Positions 52,228 to 60,566 of a stretch of 64,000 nucleotides of DNA are shown in pieces. The stretch spans positions 1-64,000 of the forward strand of contig JAETOJ010000008.1 of assembly GCA_021768085.1 (NCBI GenBank). The letters run 5' to 3'. The position numbers and the translations under genes were made by a program. The number at the start of each line of letters is the position of its first letter. Position 1 is the first letter of the stretch. This DNA is from Bacillota bacterium. GTDB lineage: Bacteria; Bacillota; Clostridia; Oscillospirales; Oscillospiraceae. The notes beneath the pieces were generated by a model. The model was given only the letters and a program-made list of their open reading frames with translations. It was not told the DNA's origin and ran no database searches.

Positions 52228-53628
52228 GTCGGGGTTGGTCAGTTGGTTTCTGAAATCAAAGGTCACCTGGGTGCCCCTGGGCCCGGACTCAATGTCCAGG
52301 TTGCCAAAGAGCTTATCCTCCACCAGGGTCTGGACAATGGACAGCCCCAGCCGGGACTTGGTGGCGTCCTGCACGTTAAAGCCTCGCCCGTTGTCGATGA
52401 CCTGGATGCGGGAGTAGAGATCCCCCCGGGTCATGACGATGCGGACAAGCCCTCTCCTGTCCGGCTCAAAGGCGTACTTCATGGCGTTTTGCAGCAGCTC
52501 GTTCACCACCAGGGCCACCGACGTGCCCACGTCGGAGTCCACCGTGAAGTCGCCCCCCTCCATGGAGACGGCCACCTTCAGGTGGGGCCCGGCGCAGGAG
52601 CGCAGGGCGTTGCTCCTGATGTTGCGCACCACGTCGCTGAGCATCACCTCGTCCATGCCGCTCTGGGCCAGCAGCTCGTGGGTGCTGGCGATGGCGATGA
52701 TCCGGTTCATGCTCTCCTCCAGCACCTTCCGGGTCTCCGGGCTGTCGGAGCGACGGGTCTGGAGCCGCAACAGGCTGGCGATGGTCTGGAGGTTGTTCTT
52801 TACCCGGTGGTGCATCTCCTTCACCGCCACCGACTTGAGGATGAGGGCCTTCTCCTGCTCCCTCCGCCAGGTGAGATCCCGAATCACCAGCACGAAGGCC
52901 ATGTTGGGGGCCCCCAAGGGGATGCGCTTCACATCCAGCACATAGCGGCCTACCTCGACCTCCATGTGGGAACCCTCGCAGGCGGGATCCGCGTTTACCA
53001 GGAATACGTTGTCATAGGGCTGGCCCAGCACGTCGTCGATGTAGCCCAGCTTCTGGTACAGCTCCTTGGCCAGGGTGTTGCGGAAGGTGATGATCCCGCC
53101 CTCGTCCACGATGAGCAGGGCCTCGTCGATGCACTCCGTCAGCCAGTTGTTTTCCGGCATCACCCGGTTGAACCCCCCGGAGATGGCCTCATAGCTCTGC
53201 TGGGCGGACTGGAGGCGCTGGTTGGTAAAGAATTTCTCGTCGATGTGCCGCTCCTGGATCAGCACGCCGATGATGTGATCCCCGTTGCGGATGGGCTCCA
53301 CCGACTGGATGGTGCGGCGGTTCTCCTGTGTGACCGCCTTCATCTGCTTGGTGCTCACCCCCAGGCGGGAGGTTCTGGCCACCGCCGGCTCGTTCTCCGC
53401 CTTGGCCAGCATCCCCACCACCGATTTCTGGTAGGAGGAGGGGAACCCGGAGGGCTTGGCCTCCGCCACCACAATGGAGTCGGCGTTCCGGCAGGGGCAG
53501 TCGATGAAGATGTCCGCGTCGGTCAGATCGGCGATGATCTGCAAAAATGGCGCCAGGGCTTCGATGGTGGAGATCTCGTCCTCCGTGAGGGTGGTGTATT
53601 TGTGGCAAAGATCCCGGATGACGCCCAC
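52216..53628 (-). CDS. eutW: Sensor histidine kinase EutW
   Basis: A 470-residue soluble kinase. The N-terminal 130 residues match the sensory domain of EutW/Pdtas-type kinases, with a CPCRNADSIVVAEAKPSG segment. A PAS domain (about 160-265) follows. The HisKA_2-type phosphorylation helix EMHHRVKNNLQTIASLLRLQ is near 275-295, and the ATPase has LVVNELLQNAMKYAF and DNGRGF. It senses ethanolamine and phosphorylates EutV. The start is GTG at 53628 with GGGAGG upstream, 5 bases after the eutV stop. Confidence 0.95.
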   Translation of the reverse strand: MGVIRDLCHKYTTLTEDEISTIEALAPFLQIIADLTDADIFIDCPCRNADSIVVAEAKPSGFPSSYQKSVVGMLAKAENEPAVARTSRLGVSTKQMKAVTQENRRTIQSVEPIRNGDHIIGVLIQERHIDEKFFTNQRLQSAQQSYEAISGGFNRVMPENNWLTECIDEALLIVDEGGIITFRNTLAKELYQKLGYIDDVLGQPYDNVFLVNADPACEGSHMEVEVGRYVLDVKRIPLGAPNMAFVLVIRDLTWRREQEKALILKSVAVKEMHHRVKNNLQTIASLLRLQTRRSDSPETRKVLEESMNRIIAIASTHELLAQSGMDEVMLSDVVRNIRSNALRSCAGPHLKVAVSMEGGDFTVDSDVGTSVALVVNELLQNAMKYAFEPDRRGLVRIVMTRGDLYSRIQVIDNGRGFNVQDATKSRLGLSIVQTLVEDKLFGNLDIESGPRGTQVTFDFRNQLTNPDDVT

Positions 53629-53633
53629 CTTGC

Positions 53634-54218
53634 CTACTCCTCCCTCTGCATCAAAATAAACTCGGCAATCCGGTACATGGACAGGTGCTTGCTCTGGCTC
53701 AGCGCCCGGATGTAGTCATAGGCCTCCTGCTCGCTCTTGCCCTGCTCCGCCATGATCACGCCCTTGGCCTTCTCGATCACAATGCGGTTTTCCAGCCGGG
53801 CCGCCGTCTTTTCCATGTCACGGCGGAGCTGGCGCATCTCCTGGCTGCGGGCGGCGGCCAGCTCGATGCTGGGCACCAGCGACTTCTCGTCGATGGGCTT
53901 CACCAGGTAGCCGTTGACGCCGTAGCTCTTGGCCCGGTTGATGAAGTCCCGCTCGCTGTAGGCCGTCAGCATGACGATGGCCCCGGCCAGGTTTTCCTCG
54001 TGGATGATCCGGGCGGCGGACAGCCCGTCCAGGAAAGGCATCTTCACGTCCAGCAGGATGAGATCCGGGCGGTGCTGCCGGCACAGCTCCACAGCGTCCA
54101 GCCCGTCGGAGGCCTCCGCCACCACCTCATAGCCCGCCGAGGTGAGCAGCTCCCGCAGATCCATTTTGGTGACGGGCTCATCGTCGGCGACGATAATCCG
54201 GATCTTCTCGTTCTCCAT
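53634..54218 (-). CDS. eutV: ANTAR response regulator EutV
   Basis: A 194-residue regulator: receiver domain (IIVADDEPVTKMDLRELL; phosphoacceptor Asp in LILLDVKMP; TAYSERDFI; LVKPID), coiled helix, and ANTAR RNA-binding domain (LENRIVIEKAKGVIMAEQGKSEQEAYDYIR). Phosphorylated EutV dimers bind paired hairpins in leader RNA and prevent terminators. Candidate sites lie before eutS, eutA and eutG. ATAGGAGG precedes the ATG. Confidence 0.97.
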   Translation of the reverse strand: MENEKIRIIVADDEPVTKMDLRELLTSAGYEVVAEASDGLDAVELCRQHRPDLILLDVKMPFLDGLSAARIIHEENLAGAIVMLTAYSERDFINRAKSYGVNGYLVKPIDEKSLVPSIELAAARSQEMRQLRRDMEKTAARLENRIVIEKAKGVIMAEQGKSEQEAYDYIRALSQSKHLSMYRIAEFILMQREE

Positions 54219-54240
54219 GGGGCCTCCTATCGATCTGCTT

Positions 54241-54681
54241 CTATAAATTCAGAAATTCCACCAGCTCGGGCACGCCCTTGCCGGTGACGCCGCTGGCCAC
54301 AAAGATGTCCTCCGCCCCCGCCATGCGCAGGTATTTTTTCGCCTTCTCCACCTGCTCCGGAGTGGCCAGATCCTCCTTGGTGACGACGCCCACAATGGGC
54401 TTGGCAAACATGGTGCCATAGGCCGGGGGAAACATGGTTCCGTCCTCCGTGGCCTCCTGCACCAGCACCACGATATCGGCGTCGGTGGCGGTTACCATCA
54501 AAGCGCCCCGGAACCCCCGGCGCTCCAGGTACTCCCCCGGCGTGTCGATCATGTTCTGGTTGACAATGGACACGGTCTGGGTCTTGTGGTAGCGTACCTC
54601 CTCATGGCTGATGCACTGGCACAGGGTGGTCTTGCCCGCCGCCGACCGGCCCATCAGAACGATGCGCGTCTTGTCCGCCAT
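54241..54681 (-). CDS. eutP: Ethanolamine utilisation GTPase-like protein EutP
   Basis: A 146-residue P-loop protein of the EutP/PduV family. The G1 loop GRSAAGKTTLCQ and the G3-like NMIDTPGEYLERRGF are clear, with VTKEDLA as G4-like motif. EutP has been reported as an acetate kinase and PduV as a compartment-positioning protein; which role applies is open. It starts 4 bases after eutS. Confidence 0.95.
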   Translation of the reverse strand: MADKTRIVLMGRSAAGKTTLCQCISHEEVRYHKTQTVSIVNQNMIDTPGEYLERRGFRGALMVTATDADIVVLVQEATEDGTMFPPAYGTMFAKPIVGVVTKEDLATPEQVEKAKKYLRMAGAEDIFVASGVTGKGVPELVEFLNL

Positions 54682-54685
54682 GCCG

Positions 54686-55036
54686 TCAGGTCTTGGTCAT
54701 GGGGGCGGGGGAGAACCCCATCATATCGCACAGCACCTTCATCACGTCCCGCAGGGAGGCCTCCACGGCGGCCACGTCCCCGGTGAACACCAGGGAGCCG
54801 TTGAACCGATCCACAAAGCCGATCTTCACGTCGGCGGCCTTGGAGGCCACGTCGGCGGCGATCATGGCCCCCTCGCTGGGGGTGATGGTGAGGATGCCGA
54901 TGGCCCCCTCCGCGTCCAGCAGCCCCAACTTGGCGTAGAGATCCTTGGTGGGGTTGGCGATCACGTGGGCCAGCGTAACCTGCTTGCCCGGGACAAATTC
55001 CTGAATAATTCGTTTTTTCTCGTCCAGTTCGATCAT
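54686..55036 (-). CDS. eutS: BMC shell protein EutS
   Basis: A 116-residue permuted BMC-domain protein that makes bent hexamers at shell edges. It has [41 protein letters not shown] split over 44-65, and [19 protein letters not shown], all typical of EutS. The start at 55036 has CAAGGAGG upstream. It is the first gene of the operon. Confidence 0.95.
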   Translation of the reverse strand: MIELDEKKRIIQEFVPGKQVTLAHVIANPTKDLYAKLGLLDAEGAIGILTITPSEGAMIAADVASKAADVKIGFVDRFNGSLVFTGDVAAVEASLRDVMKVLCDMMGFSPAPMTKT

Positions 55037-55091
55037 GCAGTCCCCTCCTTGCTCTGCGCTCAAGCAGAATGCCGTGGCACAGGAAACCGGT

Positions 55092-55183
55092 AAAAAACAT
55101 AATAACTCCTGTTAATATTTCTATCAACAGAAGTTACATCACTTCAAGTCAAACCCAAACCGCGCTGGCGCTGGCATCGCGCC
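55092..55183 (-). promoter_or_regulatory. EutV-type antitermination site before eutS
   Basis: Minus strand: hairpin 1 at 55183-55167 (GGCGC, loop GATGCCA, GCGCC), hairpin 2 at 55145-55130 (GAAGT, loop GATGTA, ACTTC). Hairpin 2 overlaps the 5' arm of a terminator-like stem (55136-55126 with 55113-55103) followed five bases later by TTTTTT (55097-55092). Confidence 0.65.
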
Positions 55184-55237
55184 GCCGCAGACTGTGCCGC
55201 GGTATTCAGTTGTGGATATCATGAAATTTCGCTTTTT

Positions 55238-55266
55238 ATTTTAGCAGACAATTTAACCATTGTCAA
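55238..55266 (-). promoter_or_regulatory. Promoter of the eut operon
   Basis: Minus strand TTGACA (55266-55261), 17-base spacer, TAAAAT (55243-55238). The predicted leader of about 195 bases holds the EutV-type site. Confidence 0.75.
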
Positions 55267-55325
55267 CAAAGGCGGCAAAGTTTTGTTAAATTTTTTCAAG
55301 CACTGGAGCCGGGCGGGCTGGGGTC

Positions 55326-55355
55326 TTTACAGCGGGGCGTCCTCTGTGCTATACT
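55326..55355 (+). promoter_or_regulatory. Promoter of the DUF2284 gene
   Basis: TTTACA at 55326-55331, 18-base spacer, TATACT at 55350-55355, about 40 bases before the ATG. It is divergent from the eut promoter. Confidence 0.55.
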
Positions 55356-55398
55356 TGTGCCAGCAAAATGCCGGGAAACCGGCGGAGGGGGCACGGGT

Positions 55399-55947
55399 AT
55401 GTACACCACGCAGGTCAAAACGGCGTCGCTGCCGGTATCCCGGTGGCTGGACGACTACTGCACGCCGGAGCGGTTTCGGGACGCCTGCCGGGCCTGCCCG
55501 GACTATGGAAAGGTATGGTCCTGCCCGCCGGGGGTGCCCGACGCCCGGGCGGCCTTCGCCCCCTTCCGCACAGTATACCTGGTGGGGGTGCGGGTGGACT
55601 ACGCCCCCGAGACAATCGCCGCGGCGGACACGCCGGAGCGCACCGAGGCCCTACGTCAGGCCAGCTACGGCGTGGTGAAGAAGCAGCTGCTGTCCACCCT
55701 GCTGGAGCTGGAAAAGGCAGTGCCGGGGAGCTGGACGGTGGCGGCGGGCCGGTGCGAGCAGTGCGACGTATGCACGCGGCGGGAGGGCCTGCCCTGCCGG
55801 AAACCGGATCGGATGCGCTATTCCTTCTCCGCCTTCGGCTTCGATCTGGGGAAGCTGGCCCGGGAGCAGCTGGGCCTGGAGCTGCTGTGGGCGGATCGGG
55901 GCCTGCCGGCCTACAACGCCGCCATTGCCGCGTTCCTCACGCCTTAA
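55399..55947 (+). CDS. DUF2284 metal-binding protein
   Basis: A 182-residue cysteine-rich protein of the DUF2284 family. Conserved cysteines appear as FRDACRACPDYGKVWSCPPG and AAGRCEQCDVCTRREGLPCRKP, which together could bind an Fe-S cluster or zinc. The C-terminal MRYSFSAFGFDLGKLAREQLG block is typical. Its role is unknown; family members occur in anaerobes. The ATG at 55399 is preceded by GGAGGGGG. Confidence 0.88.
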   Translation: MYTTQVKTASLPVSRWLDDYCTPERFRDACRACPDYGKVWSCPPGVPDARAAFAPFRTVYLVGVRVDYAPETIAAADTPERTEALRQASYGVVKKQLLSTLLELEKAVPGSWTVAAGRCEQCDVCTRREGLPCRKPDRMRYSFSAFGFDLGKLAREQLGLELLWADRGLPAYNAAIAAFLTP

Positions 55948-55975
55948 TACTTATACTTTGCATAAACGGATCGAA

Positions 55976-56006
55976 CAGGGCCCCGCCGCCGGCGGGGCCC
56001 TGTTTT
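55976..56006. terminator. Bidirectional terminator
   Basis: Perfect 12-base arms (55976-55987 and 55991-56002) followed by TTTT to 56006. It serves the DUF2284 gene and, from the other side, the GNAT gene. Confidence 0.85.
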
Positions 56007-56009
56007 GCG

Positions 56010-56483
56010 TCACAGTGTTTTCACCATAATGTTTTCGTCCAGGCCGGGCAGGATGGCGTCGGGCACATAGCCCACCTTCCGGTAGCCCATGGACTGGTAG
56101 AGGGCCTTGGCCCTGGGGTTGAAGCTGCTCACCAGAAGGGAGGTCTTGCGGTAGCCCATGGCCCGGGCCACCCCCTCGTAGACCTGAAGGAGGGTATGCC
56201 CCACCCCCATGCCCCGGAACCGCTTCTTCACGCCCAGCAGCGCCAGGTAAGGGAAGGCGCCGAAGAAGCCGGTGAGCTCCACCTGCATGGCTCCCACCAC
56301 CTCGTTGCGGGAGTCCACAGCCAGCCACAGATCCCCCTTGGCCACGGCGGTGGACAGGATGTCGTCCAACCGGCCCTCCCGGGTAAAGTAGTGATCATAG
56401 AGGGCGCTGTCCAGAAAAACCTCCCGGATCTCGGGGAGGCGCTCCGGCGCGGCCCGCTCTATGGTTACGTTGATTCCGTTCAT
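56010..56483 (-). CDS. GNAT-family N-acetyltransferase
   Basis: A 157-residue GNAT. The acetyl-CoA loop is KKRFRGMGVGHTLLQVYEG (RxxGxG/A) with SSFNPRAKALYQSMGYRKVG as the C-terminal motif. It acetylates an unknown small molecule or protein N-terminus. It starts 18 bases after the Eis-like gene and is probably co-transcribed with it. Confidence 0.88.
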   Translation of the reverse strand: MNGINVTIERAAPERLPEIREVFLDSALYDHYFTREGRLDDILSTAVAKGDLWLAVDSRNEVVGAMQVELTGFFGAFPYLALLGVKKRFRGMGVGHTLLQVYEGVARAMGYRKTSLLVSSFNPRAKALYQSMGYRKVGYVPDAILPGLDENIMVKTL

Positions 56484-56501
56484 ACAGTCTCCTGCTTCCC
56501 G

Positions 56502-57734
56502 TCAAAAATAGGTGTAGTTTACAGGTTTTTCGTGCCAGCCGATGGCCCTTTGCACCTCGGGGATCCAGGCCGGATCGGACAGCTCCATCACGCCCCGGGC
56601 CACGGCCTTGTCCAGGGAATAGGCCCCCATCACAAAGGAGGACAGGGCGGCAATATCTGTGCGCAGCGTCACCTGGGGGGTGGTATCCCCCACCAGCTCC
56701 ACCCGGTCTCCGGACACGCGGAGGAAATAGCTGCCGGTGTTGTCCTTCAGGAAGCCGTCCTCCACCTGGAGCTCCAGCACGAAGTCCCGGCCCACCGGCG
56801 CGGAGCAATGCCCCTGGCCCCGGAAATAGGCCGCCACGTCCAGAATCCGGCACATATAGCCCATGGTGCGTCGGCCAATCTCCTGGATGCAGCCGTCGTG
56901 GGCCCGGTTCTCCCCGGTATCCGGGTTGAGGAACAGCATATGGAGATCGGGATCGGGGGAGAGGAACCGCACCCGCTCGATCTGATCGCCCTGGGAGGCG
57001 AAGAAGGTCATGAACTGCTTCAAGGTGTCCAGATCGTCGTACACCATCTCCCGCACCAGCAGATCGTGGTAGCAGTCGGTGTAGTGATCCACGTCCACAA
57101 ACTCGAAGGTGAAGTAGCCGGTGATCCGCCCCGCCCGGCGGCAGAGCACCACGTAGGGCATATCAAAAATGCGGTGGGGATCCATGTAGTGGTGGAGGGT
57201 GGCGCCGTGGGTGCGCTCCACCCAGCGGCGGTAGTAGTCCAGCACCGCCTCCCGATCCTCCTCCCGGGCGTAGCACAGGCCGGATTTGTCCCCAAAGGAT
57301 CGGATGTAGCAGGGTTTCGGGGCGTACAGCGTGTTTTCGTTGCACAAGCCGTAGCCCATCTTGTGATAAAACGCGGGGTTGAAGGGGTGCAGGCAGCTGA
57401 TCGGGGCGCCTGACCTGGCGTAGTACCGCATCAACACCTCCAAAAGCGTGCGGGCCACGTGCTCCTTTTTCCGCAGGAAATTGGTGGAGACGTAGGCCGC
57501 CGCTCCCATCGGTGTCATCACCCCTCTGACGTTGAGGGTGAAGTCCATCATCAGGATGGAGCCCAGCAGGGTTCCATCGTCATCGAAGCAGCCGAGGTAG
57601 CGTCCCTCGTCCGGCCGGTACAGTTCGCCCTCCATATTCTTCAGCAGGAGCTCCGGCGTCTTGGACGGGAACGAGGTCACCACATTCCGCGCCAGCTGCC
57701 CCACCTCTGAAGGAAGAACAAACCTGATATCCAA
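56502..57734 (-). CDS. Eis-like GNAT acetyltransferase with SCP2 domain
   Basis: A 410-residue protein of the enhanced-intracellular-survival (Eis) group: two GNAT domains and a C-terminal sterol-carrier-like domain. VYSTNFLRKKEH-like acetyl-CoA region reads AYVSTNFLRKKEHVARTLLE, and the C-terminal LELQVEDGFLKDNTGSYFLRV and TDIAALSSFVMGAYSLD belong to the SCP2-type fold. Eis proteins acetylate amines, including aminoglycosides; the natural substrate is unknown here. The start is taken as TTG at 57734 (reading MDIRFVLPSEV), 12 bases after AAAGGAG; no closer ATG exists. Confidence 0.85.
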   Translation of the reverse strand: MDIRFVLPSEVGQLARNVVTSFPSKTPELLLKNMEGELYRPDEGRYLGCFDDDGTLLGSILMMDFTLNVRGVMTPMGAAAYVSTNFLRKKEHVARTLLEVLMRYYARSGAPISCLHPFNPAFYHKMGYGLCNENTLYAPKPCYIRSFGDKSGLCYAREEDREAVLDYYRRWVERTHGATLHHYMDPHRIFDMPYVVLCRRAGRITGYFTFEFVDVDHYTDCYHDLLVREMVYDDLDTLKQFMTFFASQGDQIERVRFLSPDPDLHMLFLNPDTGENRAHDGCIQEIGRRTMGYMCRILDVAAYFRGQGHCSAPVGRDFVLELQVEDGFLKDNTGSYFLRVSGDRVELVGDTTPQVTLRTDIAALSSFVMGAYSLDKAVARGVMELSDPAWIPEVQRAIGWHEKPVNYTYF

Positions 57735-57899
57735 TTTTGATGAACACTCCTTTGCCCGAACCCCGCCCTCCGGCGCGGACACGGGCGCGAAACTGCGGAA
57801 CCGGCTGGACGGCCCCGCACACACCAGCTTTGCTGCTGTCAATTATGTCAGCTTTTCCCGAAAATGTCAACGGGAATTTGCGAAATTCCCCCAAAGGGC

Positions 57900-58018
57900 T
57901 TGACAAGCGGGCCCAAACCCGGTAAAGTTAGGATATATCCCCGCGATGGAGCGGGGGTGTCGGAAAAGGAGCGATGGAGCGCCTTGGACTGCCGCTGGGC
58001 GGATCCAGGCGCTTTTTT
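57900..58018 (+). promoter_or_regulatory. Promoter and EutV-type antitermination leader of eutG
   Basis: TTGACA (57900-57905), 17-base spacer, TAAAGT (57923-57928). The leader carries two hairpins with the same GCGATGGAGCG core: 57939-57956 (six perfect pairs, loop GATGGA) and 57968-57983 (loop GATGGA, one mismatch), 28 bases apart. The second overlaps the 5' arm (57978-57988) of a strong terminator whose 3' arm is 58004-58013, followed by six T residues to 58018. Nothing else is evident in 57735-58057. Confidence 0.8.
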
Positions 58019-58057
58019 GTGTCAACGCGAAAATAACGGGACAGGAGGCTCGAGCAT

Positions 58058-59191
58058 ATGGATCAATTTCAACTGGGCGCAAAAATTTTCATGGGCGGCG
58101 GTCTGGACGACCTGCTGGCGGGGCGGCGGAAGGTGCTGATCGTCAGCGACCGCTTCCTGGTGGACAGCGGCAAGGTCTCCTATGTGGCGGACGCGGCTAC
58201 CCGGGCCGGAGCGGAGCACCGGGTTTTCTCCGACGTGCAGGCCGACCCGGACATCGCCACCGTCACCGCCGGGGTGGGGCTGCTGCTGGAGTTCCAGCCG
58301 GATGCGGTGGTGGCCTTTGGCGGCGGCTCCGCCATCGACGCGGCCAAGGCCATCCTGTTCTTCTCCGCCAAGCAGCAGGACGTGCGGGACGTACTGTTCG
58401 CCGCCGTCCCCACCACCAGCGGCACGGGCTCGGAGGTGAGCCGGTTCGCCGTCATCACCGACCGGGAGAAGGAGATCAAATACCCCCTGGTGGACGACAA
58501 GCTGCTGCCCAACGCGGCGGTGCTGGATCCCGTCCTCACGGTGAGCGTCCCCCCCGTGGTCACCGCCGACACCGGCATCGACGTGTTCACCCACGCGGTG
58601 GAGGCCTTCGTGTCCACCGCCCACACGGATTTCTCCGACGCGGCGGCGGAAAAGGCCATCAAGCTGGCCTACCACAACCTGCTGGAGGCCTACCGCGCCC
58701 CGGATAACCTGGAGGCCCGGCAGAAGATGCACAACGCCTCCTGTCTGGCGGGCATCGCCTTCTCCAACTCGGGGCTGGGGCTGAACCACGGCATGGCCCA
58801 CGCCCTGGGCGCCCATTTCCACATCTCCCACGGCAGAGCCAACGGCATCCTGCTGCCTTACGTGATGAGCTTCAACGCCGGCTGTATCGACGGGCTCACC
58901 CCCACCGCCAAACGGTACGCCCAGATCTCCCGCCTGCTGCGGCTGGACAGCTCCAGCGTGCGCCAGAGCGCCCTTCAGCTCATCCGCACCATCCGCAGCT
59001 CCATGGACAAGCTGAGTATGCCGTCCACCATCAAGGACGCCGGGGTGCTCCAGGCGGAGTTTGAGGCGGACGTGGAGGCCATGGCGGCGGACGCCCTGGC
59101 TGACCGCTGCACCGCCACCAACCCCAGGCCGTGCACCAAGGAGGACATCGTGCGGATCTACCGGCGGGCCTATTCGGGAAAACTGTTCTAA
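58058..59191 (+). CDS. eutG: Iron-containing alcohol dehydrogenase, probable EutG
   Basis: A 377-residue Fe-dependent alcohol dehydrogenase of the EutG/PduQ kind that reduces acetaldehyde to ethanol and regenerates NAD. It has VVAFGGGSAIDAAKAI, VPTTSGTGSEVSRFAVIT, GIDVFTHAVEAF and the iron-site LGLNHGMAHALGAHFHISHG. ACAGGAGG precedes the ATG. It is 3 kb from and opposite in direction to the eut operon, but its leader has the EutV-type antiterminator, which supports a role in ethanolamine breakdown. Confidence 0.88.
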   Translation: MDQFQLGAKIFMGGGLDDLLAGRRKVLIVSDRFLVDSGKVSYVADAATRAGAEHRVFSDVQADPDIATVTAGVGLLLEFQPDAVVAFGGGSAIDAAKAILFFSAKQQDVRDVLFAAVPTTSGTGSEVSRFAVITDREKEIKYPLVDDKLLPNAAVLDPVLTVSVPPVVTADTGIDVFTHAVEAFVSTAHTDFSDAAAEKAIKLAYHNLLEAYRAPDNLEARQKMHNASCLAGIAFSNSGLGLNHGMAHALGAHFHISHGRANGILLPYVMSFNAGCIDGLTPTAKRYAQISRLLRLDSSSVRQSALQLIRTIRSSMDKLSMPSTIKDAGVLQAEFEADVEAMAADALADRCTATNPRPCTKEDIVRIYRRAYSGKLF

Positions 59192-59204
59192 TCGGATCAC
59201 AGGA

Positions 59205-59236
59205 AACGCGGCCCATGGAGCTCCATGGGCCGCGTT
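59205..59236. terminator. Bidirectional terminator, 16-base perfect palindrome
   Basis: Arms 59205-59220 and 59221-59236 are perfectly complementary, with no fixed loop, between the converging eutG and protease genes. T-rich sequence (TTCTATTTCTC) follows on the plus strand. Confidence 0.85.
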
Positions 59237-59243
59237 CTATTTC

Positions 59244-60425
59244 TCATTTCGTCAGCAGCTCCAGGGCCGCCTGGAGCTGTACGTCGTCCTCCCCGCCCAG
59301 GGCCGCCCCCTCGGGCAGGGACAGCTCCACGTCGGGGGTGATCCCCTCCCCGATGAGGGAGTGGCCGCTGCCCGTGCAGTAGGCCGCGGTGGACAGGCCC
59401 GCTCCGCCGCCGTTGGCCAGGGGGAAGGTCACCTGGGAGTAGCCCTTGCCGCTGGTGTGCTCCCCCACGATAGGGGCGCCGGCGCTCTCCCGGAGCTGGG
59501 CCGCCAGCAGCTCCGCCGCGGAGTAGCTGTCCTCATCCACCAACACCGCCATGGGTAGGTCGATACAGTTTTTGTCCGACTGGTAGACAGACTTGAACCA
59601 CCACCGGGGCTTGTGGGTGAACACCGGGCCCTCGGGCAGCAGGTAGTCCAGAATCTTCTCCAGCTCCGCCACGTAGCCGCCGGGATCGCCACGCACGTCG
59701 ATGAGCAGCCGCTCCGCCCCCTGCTCCACCAGGGCGTCCACCTCTTTTTTAAAGCTGTCCGCCGAGCCGGAGTAGAAGTTGCTCAGCTGCACATAGCCCA
59801 CCTTGTCCTCCAGCATCCGCCCCCGGGCGGAGGGGGTGTAGAGGGTGGCCCGGGTGCAGGTCACGTCCCGGCTGGCCCCGTCCTCCCCCAGGAGGGTGAG
59901 AGTAACCTGGGTGCCCGCCTCCCCCCGGATCCGGTCGGAGCCCTCCTGCCGGGCGTCCCCGGCGATGGACACGCCGTCCACAGCGGTGATCACGTCCCCC
60001 GCCAGCACCCCCGCCTTGTCCGCGGGGCCGTCCTCGGTGACGGACTGCACCAGCAGGCCCTCCTCCCGGGCGACGCTGTCCACCGTCACGCCGATGCCCA
60101 CATAATTGTTGGCCCGCCGCTGAATGGTGGCTTGGTGAGCCTCGGCGCTGAGGTAGTACGACCACCGATCCCCCAGCCCCTTCACAAAGGCGGACAGGGC
60201 CTCGTCTGTGGCCCCGTCCAGATCCGCGTCCGTCTCCACGAAGGCGAACCGGGCCAGCAGATAGGTCTGCACCAGGGCCACGCCGCTGCCCCCCAGCGCC
60301 AGGCACCACAGCCCTGTGGACAGCAGTAGAGTCAGGATCACCGCAATGGCGATCTTGGCGGGGCCGGTGGGCTGCCACCACTTCCGCTTGGCCTTCTCCG
60401 CCGCCTGTGTCCCCTGTTCCCTCAT
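59244..60425 (-). CDS. C-terminal processing peptidase (S41, CtpA type)
   Basis: A 393-residue membrane-anchored protease. A single N-terminal helix (about 24-46, IAIAVILTLLLSTGLWCLAL) is followed by a PDZ domain (VGIGVTVDSVAREEGLLVQSV; GPADKAGVLAGDVITAVDGV) and the S41 domain. The catalytic serine is in VDEDSYSAAELLAAQL and the lysine in HTSGKGYSQ. Such proteases trim exported or sporulation proteins. It follows the ftsEX-M23 operon in the same direction, after a terminator. Confidence 0.93.
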   Translation of the reverse strand: MREQGTQAAEKAKRKWWQPTGPAKIAIAVILTLLLSTGLWCLALGGSGVALVQTYLLARFAFVETDADLDGATDEALSAFVKGLGDRWSYYLSAEAHQATIQRRANNYVGIGVTVDSVAREEGLLVQSVTEDGPADKAGVLAGDVITAVDGVSIAGDARQEGSDRIRGEAGTQVTLTLLGEDGASRDVTCTRATLYTPSARGRMLEDKVGYVQLSNFYSGSADSFKKEVDALVEQGAERLLIDVRGDPGGYVAELEKILDYLLPEGPVFTHKPRWWFKSVYQSDKNCIDLPMAVLVDEDSYSAAELLAAQLRESAGAPIVGEHTSGKGYSQVTFPLANGGGAGLSTAAYCTGSGHSLIGEGITPDVELSLPEGAALGGEDDVQLQAALELLTK

Positions 60426-60507
60426 GGTTCGGCCTCCTTTTTAAAACAGTTTGAAGTTTTTTGCTCAGTGATTACAAATCGCAATCAATCGCCCGGGAAA
60501 TAAATGA

Positions 60508-60536
60508 CAGGGGCGCGGGTTTTCCCCGCGCCCCTG
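60508..60536 (-). terminator. Terminator of the ftsEX operon
   Basis: Perfect 12-base arms (60508-60519 and 60525-60536) followed on the minus strand by TCATTTATTT. Confidence 0.7.
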
Positions 60537-60566
60537 GGCTTTTTGTGTACGCTTCGCTTCAGCGGT

